From NCBI RefSeq assembly GCF_003390375.1, contig NZ_QUOT01000001.1, positions 1,860,001-1,924,000 on the forward strand: a stretch of 64,000 bases of DNA, read 5' to 3'. Of the stretch, positions 24,917-33,862 are shown in pieces (the first letter of the stretch is position 1; every line of letters begins with the position of its first letter). This DNA comes from Thalassotalea euphylliae. Its GTDB lineage: Bacteria > Pseudomonadota > Gammaproteobacteria > Enterobacterales > Alteromonadaceae. Position numbers and translations under genes: made by a program. The notes beneath the pieces were generated by a model that had not been told where the DNA came from, made no database searches, and worked only from the letters and a program-made list of their open reading frames with translations.

Positions 24917-27256
24917 CTAGTGCGGCGCTAATGGATAATCTTGCCAGCTTGCACCAGCCCGATGGGGCTGCATATAGTCCGTTAGTGGTTGGCTACCAAA
25001 ACGTTGCTGGTAAGCGTTAGGCAGGCCTGCTTGGCGCTTAAAATACTCATTAGTACCTTTATCTAAATCGACAACGGGGCTTTGCTGCGCCACTACCCCA
25101 TTGCCCTGCCAGCTAACGCCTGCATAGGAAATAGTAGATAACAACTGCCAGCCCGGCTGGCCGTAAATTAAATTGGCGATAAAGCTAATATCATGGGCTA
25201 ACACGCTGCGATCTTTATTAAATTTTCGTTTATCTATCTCAGCCAACACATTCGTTGGGATAAAATTATTATGGCGCAGCACCACCTGTTCAGCTGCAAT
25301 ATGATGGCGCGGCAACGCTTTTGGCCGCCCCGGCTTTTGATACCCTTCTGGCTGACCATTGACCAGCTTAATTAAGTTAGGGCCACCGCCTTGAAAATGA
25401 TTGTTCTCAATCAGGTGATGTTTGCCACGGATCATCACGCCAAAGTCGCGAGCACGTTTCTTACGCTTATGTTTACTGCTTTCTTTCGTATTACCTTTGC
25501 GCGGCGATTGCTGGCGCTCAAACCAATTGCCATAAACATGGCTATAATTGCCTTGACGCAAGCTCAGCCCACCTAAGTTATTGGTAAAACGATTTAAACG
25601 TATGGTGTTACGGCTCGACTTGTCTGAAATCACTTCCCCTTCACCATTACATTGTTCAAATACGTTGTACTCAACCGTCATATAGGCATCAATATTATGC
25701 GACCAACCAGTGGCAAGGCGGATCACTTCGGCATTATCTGAGCCAATATCTGGCCGTGAAAAATAGTTATGATCAAAACGATGAAACGCACCACTGGCCG
25801 GTGGCTTAGCATTGCTGAGCACGCCACCATGAGTTTGCTTATTAACAAAGGTGCAATGATCTACTCGATTCTTGCTCCCTTCGATATTAAACCAAGTGGC
25901 ATGATGACCATCGAAAAAGTCGATACTGCAGTTGCTAATGCGAATATAGCTCCCCTGCAGATCCAATATATATGGGGCTTTTTTCGTGATTTTATTGCCT
26001 TTGCTTTTCACATAAGCACTGTTATCAAAGCGATCACCGTCGGTAAAGCGAATACCACTTAAGGTAATATGCGAGCCCGTAATTTTTATTGCCGGTTTGC
26101 CAGTGAATAACACTTGTCCCGGTTGTTTTGCATTAATATAGATGCGCTCGGTAAGAGTACCTGAAGTGCTTAGCTCAGCGGCGACATCAGGGTATTTGCC
26201 ACTTTCTAACCAAATAGTAGTGCCCGGTGTTAGCGTAGCCAGCGCCTCGATTAACTGCTCACTATTGCTGACGGTCATTTGCTGTTTGCTCGCTGGTAAG
26301 GCAAATGGATTTTGCTGCAATTGATAAAGGTTAAAATCACTAAACATAGCGCGGGCACTGGCCATCAGCCTTAAACCAACATGACCGCCTTGTAAGGCGT
26401 TCTCCTTATCCACGTAATCCATTTGCAACTGATCGTTTAGATAAAGTTGGAAACGATCTCGCCATTTGATTAACCGATATTTATAGACCTTATCCGGTGC
26501 CAACGCTGCCATATCAGGTTGGCTTTTTAGTAACCGGCCGCCATGATAGTTTTTCCGTAAATTCGCGGTACTGCGATGCGGCGTATAGCTAGAGACATGG
26601 TAAGACTGAATATCACCACTGGTATACTGTTTAAACACGCCATTTCGTTTGGCCAATGTCGGCGAGAAAATGGATTCATTGTTGAGTCCTGACGCGGAGA
26701 AAAACAAAATAAACAGCCCCATGGGCGACTGGTGCTGCAAATCAAACTCAACAATATAACTGTCAGGCAGCTGTTGCTTATTCCATAGCACCACATGCCC
26801 GCCTTTAAAGCGCTGCTGTGCATCTAACATACTTTGATATTGCGCGGTCGGTAATGTCGCTTGCGCCAGCTTGGCTAACACTTGGTAATACTGGCCAAGT
26901 TGATTCGGGACAAAATCAAATAAACCTTGCAGATAAGCCTGAATAAAATCAGCAGTGAACTGGGATTCAAAGATCAGTTGCCGAGCTTTATTTAACGTCA
27001 GCTTAGCAGGCCCTTCCACCTGCCATTCCTTCGCTAGGCTTTCTTTTGACGAAAAGTCAGCCTGATAAATCCGCTGACTGCCAAGTACCTGATGGAGCTC
27101 ATCGCTCCGATAGTCACCTTGCAATAAAACCGGCAGTGGCTGATCGATAGGTAATGACTGCCCCGCAACTAAGCTTTTTTGACCAACGGAGCTGGGCTGA
27201 GCGGCCGCGTGCATACTTAACAAGCACAGTAATATCATTAACTTATTACGCATCAT
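24917..27256 (-). CDS. PL6 chondroitinase-B-like lyase with N-terminal DUF1961-like domain
   Basis: 779 residues with a Sec signal (cleavage near HAAAQ, ~20). Residues ~45-315 form a beta-sandwich like DUF1961/LamG (FILFFSASGLNNESIF, YKYRLIKWRDRFQLYLND). Residues ~325-700 are a PL6 right-handed beta-helix. E541, K546 (GEGEVISDKSS) and R567 (GGLSLRQGNY) repeat exactly the spacing of the catalytic E245/K250/R271 of Pedobacter chondroitinase B, which cleaves dermatan sulfate by beta-elimination; some PL6 enzymes act on alginate instead. A Lys/Arg-rich loop (KHKRKKRARD, ~605) interrupts the helix. It is last in the kduD-kduI-TRAP unit. Dermatan/chondroitin is preferred from the PL8, sulfatase and GalNAc neighbours. 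Confidence 0.88.
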   Translation of the reverse strand: MMRNKLMILLCLLSMHAAAQPSSVGQKSLVAGQSLPIDQPLPVLLQGDYRSDELHQVLGSQRIYQADFSSKESLAKEWQVEGPAKLTLNKARQLIFESQFTADFIQAYLQGLFDFVPNQLGQYYQVLAKLAQATLPTAQYQSMLDAQQRFKGGHVVLWNKQQLPDSYIVEFDLQHQSPMGLFILFFSASGLNNESIFSPTLAKRNGVFKQYTSGDIQSYHVSSYTPHRSTANLRKNYHGGRLLKSQPDMAALAPDKVYKYRLIKWRDRFQLYLNDQLQMDYVDKENALQGGHVGLRLMASARAMFSDFNLYQLQQNPFALPASKQQMTVSNSEQLIEALATLTPGTTIWLESGKYPDVAAELSTSGTLTERIYINAKQPGQVLFTGKPAIKITGSHITLSGIRFTDGDRFDNSAYVKSKGNKITKKAPYILDLQGSYIRISNCSIDFFDGHHATWFNIEGSKNRVDHCTFVNKQTHGGVLSNAKPPASGAFHRFDHNYFSRPDIGSDNAEVIRLATGWSHNIDAYMTVEYNVFEQCNGEGEVISDKSSRNTIRLNRFTNNLGGLSLRQGNYSHVYGNWFERQQSPRKGNTKESSKHKRKKRARDFGVMIRGKHHLIENNHFQGGGPNLIKLVNGQPEGYQKPGRPKALPRHHIAAEQVVLRHNNFIPTNVLAEIDKRKFNKDRSVLAHDISFIANLIYGQPGWQLLSTISYAGVSWQGNGVVAQQSPVVDLDKGTNEYFKRQAGLPNAYQQRFGSQPLTDYMQPHRAGASWQDYPLAPH

Positions 27257-27323
27257 TTACTTCAATATCAGAGTAGTTAATTGCTATGCACAACTTGGCG
27301 GCCATCCCCATTAGGGTAAATCA

Positions 27324-28622
27324 TTACATTAAGCCAAATAGCTTAGGTAAGAACTCACTAATCGCGGGAATATAAGTCACCAACATTAAGGCGATAAACA
27401 TCGCACAATACAGTGGTAGCATAGGTTTAATCATTCGCTCTATCGACGTTTTAGCGACCGAGCAACTAACAAATAAAACGGCCCCAACGGGCGGTGAACA
27501 CAGGCCAATCGATAAATTCAGCACCATCATAATGCCAAAATGAATCGGCGACATACCTAGGCTCTCGGCGACAGGTAAAAATATTGGAGTGAAAATTAAT
27601 ACCGCTGGCGTCATATCCATAAAGGCGCCAACCACAATTAATACGATATTGATGATCAATAAAATAATCAGCGGGTTTTCGCTTAACACTAATAAGGCGT
27701 CGCTGATCGTTTGCGGTACGTTTTCATAGGATAAAATCCACGACATCGCAGACGAAGTGGCAATTAAAAACATCACAATGGCGGTAATACCTGCCGCTTT
27801 TAGCAAGATATCTGGAAGCTCTTTTACCTTCACCTCTTTATAAAGCGCGACAGATAAGAACAAAGAGTACAACACCGCAATTGCGCTCGCTTCGGTTGCC
27901 GTAAATATACCGCCGACTATGCCACCAATAACAATGGCAATCAGCAATAAACTGGGCAGTGCCGCAAGCACCTTTTCCGCCACCAGTTTTACTGGCAGCC
28001 TGTCTTCTGTTGGAAAACCCCGACTTAGCGCATAAACCGAACAGACTAACATCAAGAAGCTAGCCACTAGCACGCCCGGTAAGTAACCAGCGACAAACAG
28101 TGCCGAAATAGACACACCACCGCTGGCAATAGCGTAAATAATCAAGATATTACTAGGTGGAATGATCATTCCCGTAGTTGCTGCGGTTGCTGTGACCGCT
28201 GATGAAAAATTGCGGTCATAACCGCGCTTTTCCATTTCTGGGATCATAAAGCTGCCGATGGCACTAGTCGCTGCCACTGCTGAGCCGGATATGCCACCAA
28301 ACAAAGTACACGACAACACGTTAACTAAGGCTAGGCCGCCCGGTAACATACCAATTAATGCCATGGCACATTCAATCAGTCGCCGTGCAACGCCACCTTT
28401 TCCCATCAATAATCCCGATAGTACAAAAAATGGAATCGCCAGCAGGGCAAAGCTGTTTAAGCCCCCCACCATACGCTGGGCTATGGTGGTTACCGCCGGC
28501 ATAAAGTCGATGCTAAATAGCATAGTCGCTAAGGTGGCAACGCCAATACACACCGAAATGGGCAGGTTAATCAGCAATAGCGCGAAGAATACGCCAATCA
28601 GTATTAGGCCACTAACTTCCAT
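27324..28622 (-). CDS. dctM: TRAP transporter large permease (DctM type)
   Basis: 432 residues from ATG 28622 (MEVSGLILIGVFF), which overlaps dctQ by 11 bases; an earlier GTG-type start at 28649 is less likely. About 12 membrane helices and the family blocks GLLMGKGGVARRLI, GGISGSAVAATSAIGSFMIPEM, TAATTGMIIPPSNILIIYA and PPVGAVLF. With DctQ and DctP it drives sodium-coupled uptake of organic acids. The locus suggests unsaturated uronate or its 5-keto-4-deoxy form as substrate. Confidence 0.93.
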   Translation of the reverse strand: MEVSGLILIGVFFALLLINLPISVCIGVATLATMLFSIDFMPAVTTIAQRMVGGLNSFALLAIPFFVLSGLLMGKGGVARRLIECAMALIGMLPGGLALVNVLSCTLFGGISGSAVAATSAIGSFMIPEMEKRGYDRNFSSAVTATAATTGMIIPPSNILIIYAIASGGVSISALFVAGYLPGVLVASFLMLVCSVYALSRGFPTEDRLPVKLVAEKVLAALPSLLLIAIVIGGIVGGIFTATEASAIAVLYSLFLSVALYKEVKVKELPDILLKAAGITAIVMFLIATSSAMSWILSYENVPQTISDALLVLSENPLIILLIINIVLIVVGAFMDMTPAVLIFTPIFLPVAESLGMSPIHFGIMMVLNLSIGLCSPPVGAVLFVSCSVAKTSIERMIKPMLPLYCAMFIALMLVTYIPAISEFLPKLFGLM

Positions 28623-29115
28623 GCTCTTCCCCTTCACTGACCACACCATGCTCTAATAGCTCAGCAATTTCGGCGATGTCATAGACACAGAATAATATGC
28701 CACTCAGTGGCACTATGGCATAAACATGCGCCACTTTAATGCCTAACGCGGCAGAGGTTTGGACTGGCGACATAGCCATATCAATTAAGTTAAAGCCGCC
28801 CATGATTAAGGTAGTTACCGCAAAGAAAAACACCATGGCATGGCTAACCAGCGCCGCAACTAGTTGCCCCTGCGCCGTCATTTTGTTAGTTAAAATATTT
28901 AACCCTAAGTGCGCTCTATTGCGATAACAATAGACGGCACCTAGCATGCCTATCCAAATAAGTAAGAAACGCGCCAGCTCTTCCGAGCCAGAACTTGGCG
29001 ATTGCAAAATATAGCGTGATAGCACTTGCCAGGTAACAGTCAGTACTATCGCTAGCATCAATACCATTAAGGTCCGGGTAATAATCCAGTCCAAGCTTTG
29101 TAGTATTTTATTCAC
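28612..29115 (-). CDS. dctQ: TRAP transporter small permease (DctQ type)
   Basis: 167 residues, four membrane helices, with the family motif SGSEELARFLLIWIGMLGAVYCYR. It overlaps dctP by 8 bases and dctM by 11, a tight operon. It is the small membrane subunit that pairs with DctM. Confidence 0.92.
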   Translation of the reverse strand: MNKILQSLDWIITRTLMVLMLAIVLTVTWQVLSRYILQSPSSGSEELARFLLIWIGMLGAVYCYRNRAHLGLNILTNKMTAQGQLVAALVSHAMVFFFAVTTLIMGGFNLIDMAMSPVQTSAALGIKVAHVYAIVPLSGILFCVYDIAEIAELLEHGVVSEGEEHGS

Positions 29116-30130
29116 CTGCGCCCTCCTGCTGATAGTCAGCGACAGTCATAGTTTTTACTTGTTTGATACGCTCGAGGTAGCGCCCGACTATGGTGTCGTT
29201 AAACGTGGCGTGAAAGGGAGCAACGGCTGCGAAAAATTCAGTTTTATCAGGATAGACAACTTTCACGCCGGCTTTTTTAACTTCCGCTAAAGCATGGTTT
29301 TCTGCCGCCAACCAGCCAGACTTTTGAAACTCGACGGCATCATTCATCGCCTGTGCCAGCCATGCTTGCTGCTGCGGGGTTAAGGCATCAATAATATGTT
29401 TGCTGGCAATAATAACGTCGGGAATGGAGGTATGTTCATTTAACGAATAGTTTTGGCAGATTTCATAGTGGCGTGATGAATAAAATGCTGGTGGGTTATT
29501 CTCGGCCCCGTCAACCACCCCCTGTTGCAAGGCTGCGTAGAGTTCCCCCCACGAAATTGGTGTCGCCGCACCGCCAAAGGCATCAATCATCTTGACGGCA
29601 GTTTGGCTATTCATCACTCGGATCTTTTTACCGACGACATCTTGTGGCGAATGCACCATATCATCACAGGTGTAAAAGCTGCGACTGCCTGCATCAAAAT
29701 AGCCAAGGCCAGCAAGCCGTGCTTGTGCTAAAGAATCAAGAATATCTTTACCGACATCACCTTGCAGCACTTGCCAGCGATGGGCTCGATCGCGAAAGAT
29801 ATAAGGTAAGCTATAAACCTTCATATCTGGCACAAAGCCTTCTAACGCCGCCGCCGAGACCTTAGTCATGGCCAAACTGCCAATTTGCAGTAATTCAACC
29901 ATTTCACGCTCTGAGCCCAACTGACCATTGGCGTATAGCTTAAGTGCCATTTCACCGTCGGAATAATATGCCAGTCGCTCAGCCATATGCTGCAGTGACA
30001 AATGGACATTATGTCCCATGTCCAGTGTATGCCCGACCCTAAGAGTTAGCTTGCTGCTTTGTTGCTGGCAGCCTAACATCATTAGGCTCAGCAGCGTGAT
30101 TATCATTATTTTTGTTATCTTAATCACCAT
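29108..30130 (-). CDS. dctP: TRAP substrate-binding protein (DctP type), lipoprotein
   Basis: 340 residues from ATG 30130; an in-frame TTG at 30157 lies inside the terminator-like hairpin. The N-terminus is a lipoprotein signal, LLSLMMLGC (Cys ~21), not the usual cleavable Sec signal of TRAP binding proteins. Family features: LRVGHTLDMGHNVHLSLQHMA, YANGQLGSEREMVELLQIG, GKKIRVMNSQTAVKMIDAFGGAATPISWGEL with the substrate-carboxylate Arg, and DGAENNPPAFYSSRHYE. A uronate ligand is inferred from kduI/kduD upstream. Confidence 0.92.
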   Translation of the reverse strand: MVIKITKIMIITLLSLMMLGCQQQSSKLTLRVGHTLDMGHNVHLSLQHMAERLAYYSDGEMALKLYANGQLGSEREMVELLQIGSLAMTKVSAAALEGFVPDMKVYSLPYIFRDRAHRWQVLQGDVGKDILDSLAQARLAGLGYFDAGSRSFYTCDDMVHSPQDVVGKKIRVMNSQTAVKMIDAFGGAATPISWGELYAALQQGVVDGAENNPPAFYSSRHYEICQNYSLNEHTSIPDVIIASKHIIDALTPQQQAWLAQAMNDAVEFQKSGWLAAENHALAEVKKAGVKVVYPDKTEFFAAVAPFHATFNDTIVGRYLERIKQVKTMTVADYQQEGAGE

Positions 30131-30154
30131 ACTTCCCCCATCACTTCCTAGAGA

Positions 30155-30184
30155 CAAAAAACAGGCCTATTGGCCTGTTTTTGT
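30155..30184 (-). terminator. Terminator/attenuator-like hairpin inside the kdu-TRAP operon
   Basis: Minus strand ACAGGCCAATAGGCCTGTTTTTTGT: stem AAACAGGCC/GGCCTGTTT and a T run, between kduI and dctP. It should reduce transcription of the TRAP and PL6 genes relative to kduDI unless another promoter exists. Confidence 0.75.
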
Positions 30185-30194
30185 CTGCTAATCA

Positions 30195-31037
30195 TTACCT
30201 TAACTCAGTTGGCGCGTATTTATCCATATCATCGTAATCTAAATTTTCACCCGCCATTCCCCAAATAAAGGTGTAATTTGAAGTGCCTGCGCCGCTGTGA
30301 ATTGACCATGCCGGAGAAATCACCGCTTGCTCATTTGCCGTCCAAATTAGGCGTGTTTGTTTAGGCTCACCCATAAAATGGGCAACTGCTTGATCTTCCG
30401 CCAAATCAAAATATAAATAAGCTTCCATCCGGCGATCATGTTGATGGGCTGGCATAGTGTTCCACACGCTCCCCGGCTTTAAGCTGGTCATGCCCATTTG
30501 CAGTTGGCAGGTATCGACAACACCATTAATGATCAATTGATAAATTGAGCGTTCGTTTGAGGTTTCTTGCGAGCCCAGCTCCAGTACATTCGCCTCTGCC
30601 TTAGTGACCTTTTTCGTTGGGTAACTTTTATGGGCAGGCGCTGAATTTAAATAAAACTTAGCGGGTGACGCACTATCAAGGCTTCGGAAGGTTACTAGCT
30701 TATTGCCAGCGCCCACATATAATGCTTCTTTGTTATCAAGAAAGTATTCCTGACCATCAACAACCACCACACCACTGCCGCCAATATTGATCAAACCCAG
30801 TTCACGTCGGTCTAAAAAGTGTTGTGCTTTTAGTGGGTCAATGGCATCTAATGATAAGGTTTGATTGACGGGCACAATGCCTCCGACAATTAATCGTTCA
30901 TAGTGGGTGTAAACCAACTTGATTTTGTCTTGCTGAAATAAGTCATCAGCAAGAAAGTTTTCTCTTAGCTGAGCGGTATCAAATCCTTTAGCCTCGTTAT
31001 GACCAATGGCATATCTGTTTTCATAATCAATTGTCAT
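30195..31037 (-). CDS. kduI: KduI, 5-keto-4-deoxyuronate isomerase
   Basis: 280 residues, family length. It converts 4-deoxy-5-keto-uronate (formed spontaneously from the unsaturated uronate released by lyases and GH105) to 2,5-diketo-3-deoxygluconate. Cupin zinc ligands H198, H200, E205 (MPAHQHDRRMEAY) and H247 (AWSIHSGAG) coincide with H196/H198/E203/H245 of the E. coli enzyme. ERLIVGGIVPV and LGLINIGGSG are also typical. Follows kduD by 61 bases in the same direction. Confidence 0.96.
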   Translation of the reverse strand: MTIDYENRYAIGHNEAKGFDTAQLRENFLADDLFQQDKIKLVYTHYERLIVGGIVPVNQTLSLDAIDPLKAQHFLDRRELGLINIGGSGVVVVDGQEYFLDNKEALYVGAGNKLVTFRSLDSASPAKFYLNSAPAHKSYPTKKVTKAEANVLELGSQETSNERSIYQLIINGVVDTCQLQMGMTSLKPGSVWNTMPAHQHDRRMEAYLYFDLAEDQAVAHFMGEPKQTRLIWTANEQAVISPAWSIHSGAGTSNYTFIWGMAGENLDYDDMDKYAPTELR

Positions 31038-31098
31038 AATACTATTCCGTTGTTGTGCCCATTATTATCGCTATTAACGCTTGTTGATTCATCATCGC

Positions 31099-31875
31099 TT
31101 ACCTCGCTAACCAACCACCATCAACAGCCAAAACATGGCCATTAACATAGTCGCTTGCTGCTGTCGCCAAAAATACTGCGGCGCCCACCAACTGCTCCGG
31201 CTCGCCCCACTGTCCGGCTGGAATACGTTTTTCAATATCGCGATTGCGCTCAGGGTTATCTTGCAACGCTTGGGTGTTATCAGTTCTAAAGTAACCTGGA
31301 GCAATGGCATTCACTTGCACATTGATGGCTGCCCATTCGTTAGCAAGCGCTTTGGTTAAGCCGACAATTGCGTGCTTGCTGGCGGTATAAGCTGGCACTG
31401 TGATGCCCCCCTGAAACGAGAGCATTGACGCGATATTGATAATCTTGCCCTGACCAGCCGCTAGCATTTTTTGACCAATAAGCTGACTGAGCTGAAACGC
31501 AGCATTTAAATTAACATCGACCACTTTTTGCCATTCGGCGAGTGGATATTCCGCTGCTGGAAAACGTGAAATTGTGCCGCCATTATTAATCAGCACATCA
31601 ATACGACCGGTCAGTTGGTATGCCTGAGCAGCTAGACTGGCCACTTGATCAGGATCTGATAAATCTGCCGCTAAACCGTATGCTTTACCGCCCATTGCAG
31701 TAATCGCAGCTTCCGTGTCAGCGCTGCCACCGGGGCGAGAGCTACTGCAAATCACTTCCGCGCCCGCTTGTGCTAACCCGATCGCCAATGCACGGCCTAA
31801 ACCTCTACTCGCTCCTGTGACCAAAGCGACTTTACCGTGCAGCGAGAATAGTGCTTGCTGTGAACTCATTATCAT
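31099..31875 (-). CDS. kduD: KduD, 2-dehydro-3-deoxy-D-gluconate 5-dehydrogenase
   Basis: 258 residues; ATG 31869 (second Met codon, better spaced from AGGG) may be the true start. Classical SDR: NAD(P) motif TGASRGLGRAL, NNGG, and active site with S (IINIASMLSFQGG) and YTASKHAIVGL. It reduces 2,5-diketo-3-deoxygluconate to KDG, feeding KdgK. First gene of the kduD-kduI-dctPQM-PL6 unit, with an operator-like site ~50 bases upstream. Confidence 0.93.
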   Translation of the reverse strand: MIMSSQQALFSLHGKVALVTGASRGLGRALAIGLAQAGAEVICSSSRPGGSADTEAAITAMGGKAYGLAADLSDPDQVASLAAQAYQLTGRIDVLINNGGTISRFPAAEYPLAEWQKVVDVNLNAAFQLSQLIGQKMLAAGQGKIINIASMLSFQGGITVPAYTASKHAIVGLTKALANEWAAINVQVNAIAPGYFRTDNTQALQDNPERNRDIEKRIPAGQWGEPEQLVGAAVFLATAASDYVNGHVLAVDGGWLAR

Positions 31876-31925
31876 ACGCCCTAAGCTAATTTACCTTGAA
31901 TTACTAATTAAGATATCAGTCCTCA

Positions 31926-31940
31926 TGTTATCATACAAGT
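31926..31940 (-). promoter_or_regulatory. Putative operator upstream of kduD
   Basis: ACTTGTATGATAACA on the minus strand, an excellent match to the shared motif, ~51 bases before the kduD start. Confidence 0.7.
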
Positions 31941-32222
31941 AAAAAATAAAAAGATAATTTGCAGCTATGCGGGGGAACGATAGAGTGATTACTACTACAT
32001 CATTTGTTTTCCAGCTAATAAATATAATGATAAACAGTTACTTAATATAAAGCACTGAAATTATTACAAGGATATAAATATAAGACAGCGAGTTGCTTAG
32101 TGTTAGCCAATGCTCCCATTAAGGATAAAGAACAGCACTGATTATTCGCCCAATAAGCTAAAGTAAGCTAAAACATCCGGCTTTGGTTACTTATTAAACG
32201 TTGACATCTATTCGTTACTTAT

Positions 32223-32239
32223 ATGTAATCATACAAGAT
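32223..32239 (-). promoter_or_regulatory. Putative operator upstream of the DUF4861-sulfatase pair
   Basis: ATCTTGTATGATTACAT on the minus strand matches the shared motif with one change (GATTACA). It lies ~315 bases before the gene at 32553, with the repeat element at 32300-32511 between, so insertion may have pushed it away from its promoter. Confidence 0.6.
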
Positions 32240-32299
32240 GACAATAACCTGTACCCACCAAGTTCAACTTAACACTAATGTGCTAAGTTGAGCCCGTTT

Positions 32300-32511
32300 A
32301 TACCAATTGAATTAATTAGTTGATCAATTATGGCGCAGGAAAAACACGCAGAAACACAGGTTTTATGCTCTTAGCAAAACCTAAGTACCTACATCCATGT
32401 AGGCAGGCGTTATTTTTAAGTAACTAGTTGTTCTAATTCCAAAAATAATAACGCAGTTAATGTGTGTTTTAACCAGCCAGAATGAGCAAGTATTTATTGA
32501 AATTGGTGTTA
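32300..32511. repeat. MITE-like/REP-like non-coding element
   Basis: A ~210-base segment framed by TACCAATTGAA (left) and TTGAAATTGGTGTTA (right), which are imperfect inverted ends, with no coding frame worth keeping. It contains a perfect hairpin CCTACATCCATGTAGG (32388-32403). A shorter dyad CAACTTA...TAAGTTG lies just left of it (32263-32290). Structure suggests a miniature element; copies elsewhere in the genome would confirm it. Confidence 0.5.
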
Positions 32512-32552
32512 GATAGCCATGGCGACAGGAATAAACAACAGGTAAGCAAGAC

Positions 32553-33854
32553 ATGCATAATAAGCCAAGTAAATTCACCTACCTTCTGGCTGCAATGGCA
32601 GCCACCACACTGCTAGGTTGTTCGCCACAGCCAAAACTAACCACCACTGATAAGGGTGTGACCAGCACAACAGCACCAGCTAAGTCGAGTATTTCATTTT
32701 CAGTTGCTAACCCAACAAAGCAAAATCGCAGTGAAGAGCTAATCACCCTAGCTAAAGCGCAATTATTAACGTTAGCGACAGAGGTCAACCTAAACGCGGC
32801 AACCCTGTATCAAGGTGAGCAAGAAGTTGCTAGCCAAGCAATTGATAATGATGGTGATGGACAAGCAGATGCCCTGCTCTTTACCAGTCAGTTTGACGCC
32901 GAGCAAAATAAAACCTTTACCTTAAGTTATCAAACTACAGGCCAAGTGACACACCAATACCCGTCGCGCGCACATGCTGAATTATCGGTTAATCAAGGTG
33001 GTATTCGCGGCGCCGATGGCAAGTTGCAAGGTGGTGAATTTGTCCCTGTTAAGTTTCAACAGATCCCAGAAGATCATATCCCCGGTGACTTTCAATTCCG
33101 TTATGAAGGGCCGGGCTGGGAGTCTGATAAAATTGCCTATCGCCTCTACTTTGACGAGCGAAACGTTAACGATATTTTCGGCAAAAGAGTGCCTGATATA
33201 GTCTTGCCGGAAGTGGGTCATATCGGCGTTAGCTATCACGAACCAGCGCCGTGGGGCATGGATATCTTAAAGGTTGGCCCATCGTTAGGTATCGGCGGTT
33301 TAGGTATGTTGGTGGATGGCAAGTTAAGCCGGGTTGCCACCGCCAGCGATATGAGTGTTAACATTATTGAGCAAGGGCCGATCCGTGCTCATTTACAGAT
33401 AAAGCATACTGACTGGGCTATTGCCGAGCAAAAATTTCAGTTAACTAGCGATCTAACCCTAAGCGCAGGCTCACGATTAACTCACAACCAATTAACCATA
33501 GACGGCTCACCAGATAATTTAGTGACAGGTATTGTTAAACACCAACCGAGTGAATTAATCACCTCTGACACTAGTCAAGGAGACTGGGCTTACATAGCAA
33601 CCTTTGGCAAACAAAGTTATGTCGGTGATGAAATGGGTATGGCGATTTTCTATAAAAAGTCGACATTGCTTGAAGTCAGCGAAGATAGCCATAACCACTT
33701 AGTGGTGATGAAGCCCACACAAGGTAAGCTGGACTACTACTTTGCTGGTACTTGGGCGCAAGATGTCGACGGTATTGCCACTAAACAAGGCTTTGTTGAC
33801 TATTTAGAGCAAACCTTAGCGGCACTAAATCAACCGCTTGCCATTAATTTATAG
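32553..33854 (+). CDS. DUF4861 lipoprotein of glycosaminoglycan locus
   Basis: 433 residues, lipoprotein signal with lipobox LLGC (Cys ~23), then a Thr/Ser-rich linker. The body matches DUF4861: DFQFRYEGPGWESDKIAYRL, FGKRVPDIVLPEVG, YHEPAPWGMDILKVG and SLGIGGLGM. Such proteins recur in polysaccharide loci beside sulfatases and uronate lyases; some look like carbohydrate-binding or lyase-like beta-sandwiches, but the activity is not known to me. 8 bases separate it from the sulfatase gene, so one operon. Confidence 0.8.
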   Translation: MHNKPSKFTYLLAAMAATTLLGCSPQPKLTTTDKGVTSTTAPAKSSISFSVANPTKQNRSEELITLAKAQLLTLATEVNLNAATLYQGEQEVASQAIDNDGDGQADALLFTSQFDAEQNKTFTLSYQTTGQVTHQYPSRAHAELSVNQGGIRGADGKLQGGEFVPVKFQQIPEDHIPGDFQFRYEGPGWESDKIAYRLYFDERNVNDIFGKRVPDIVLPEVGHIGVSYHEPAPWGMDILKVGPSLGIGGLGMLVDGKLSRVATASDMSVNIIEQGPIRAHLQIKHTDWAIAEQKFQLTSDLTLSAGSRLTHNQLTIDGSPDNLVTGIVKHQPSELITSDTSQGDWAYIATFGKQSYVGDEMGMAIFYKKSTLLEVSEDSHNHLVVMKPTQGKLDYYFAGTWAQDVDGIATKQGFVDYLEQTLAALNQPLAINL

Positions 33855-33862
33855 GCGCGCCT

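Noticed and set aside
24917..27256. Alginate locus interpretation from the PL6 gene and KduD/KdgK
   Set aside because: PL8 lyases, sulfatases, GH105 and the GalNAc catabolic genes point to a sulfated GalNAc-uronate polymer; an alginate locus would be expected to carry PL7/PL17 and no GalNAc genes.
28258..28656. Plus-strand open frame of 132 codons
   Set aside because: Antisense to dctM and composed of its reversed membrane-helix codons.
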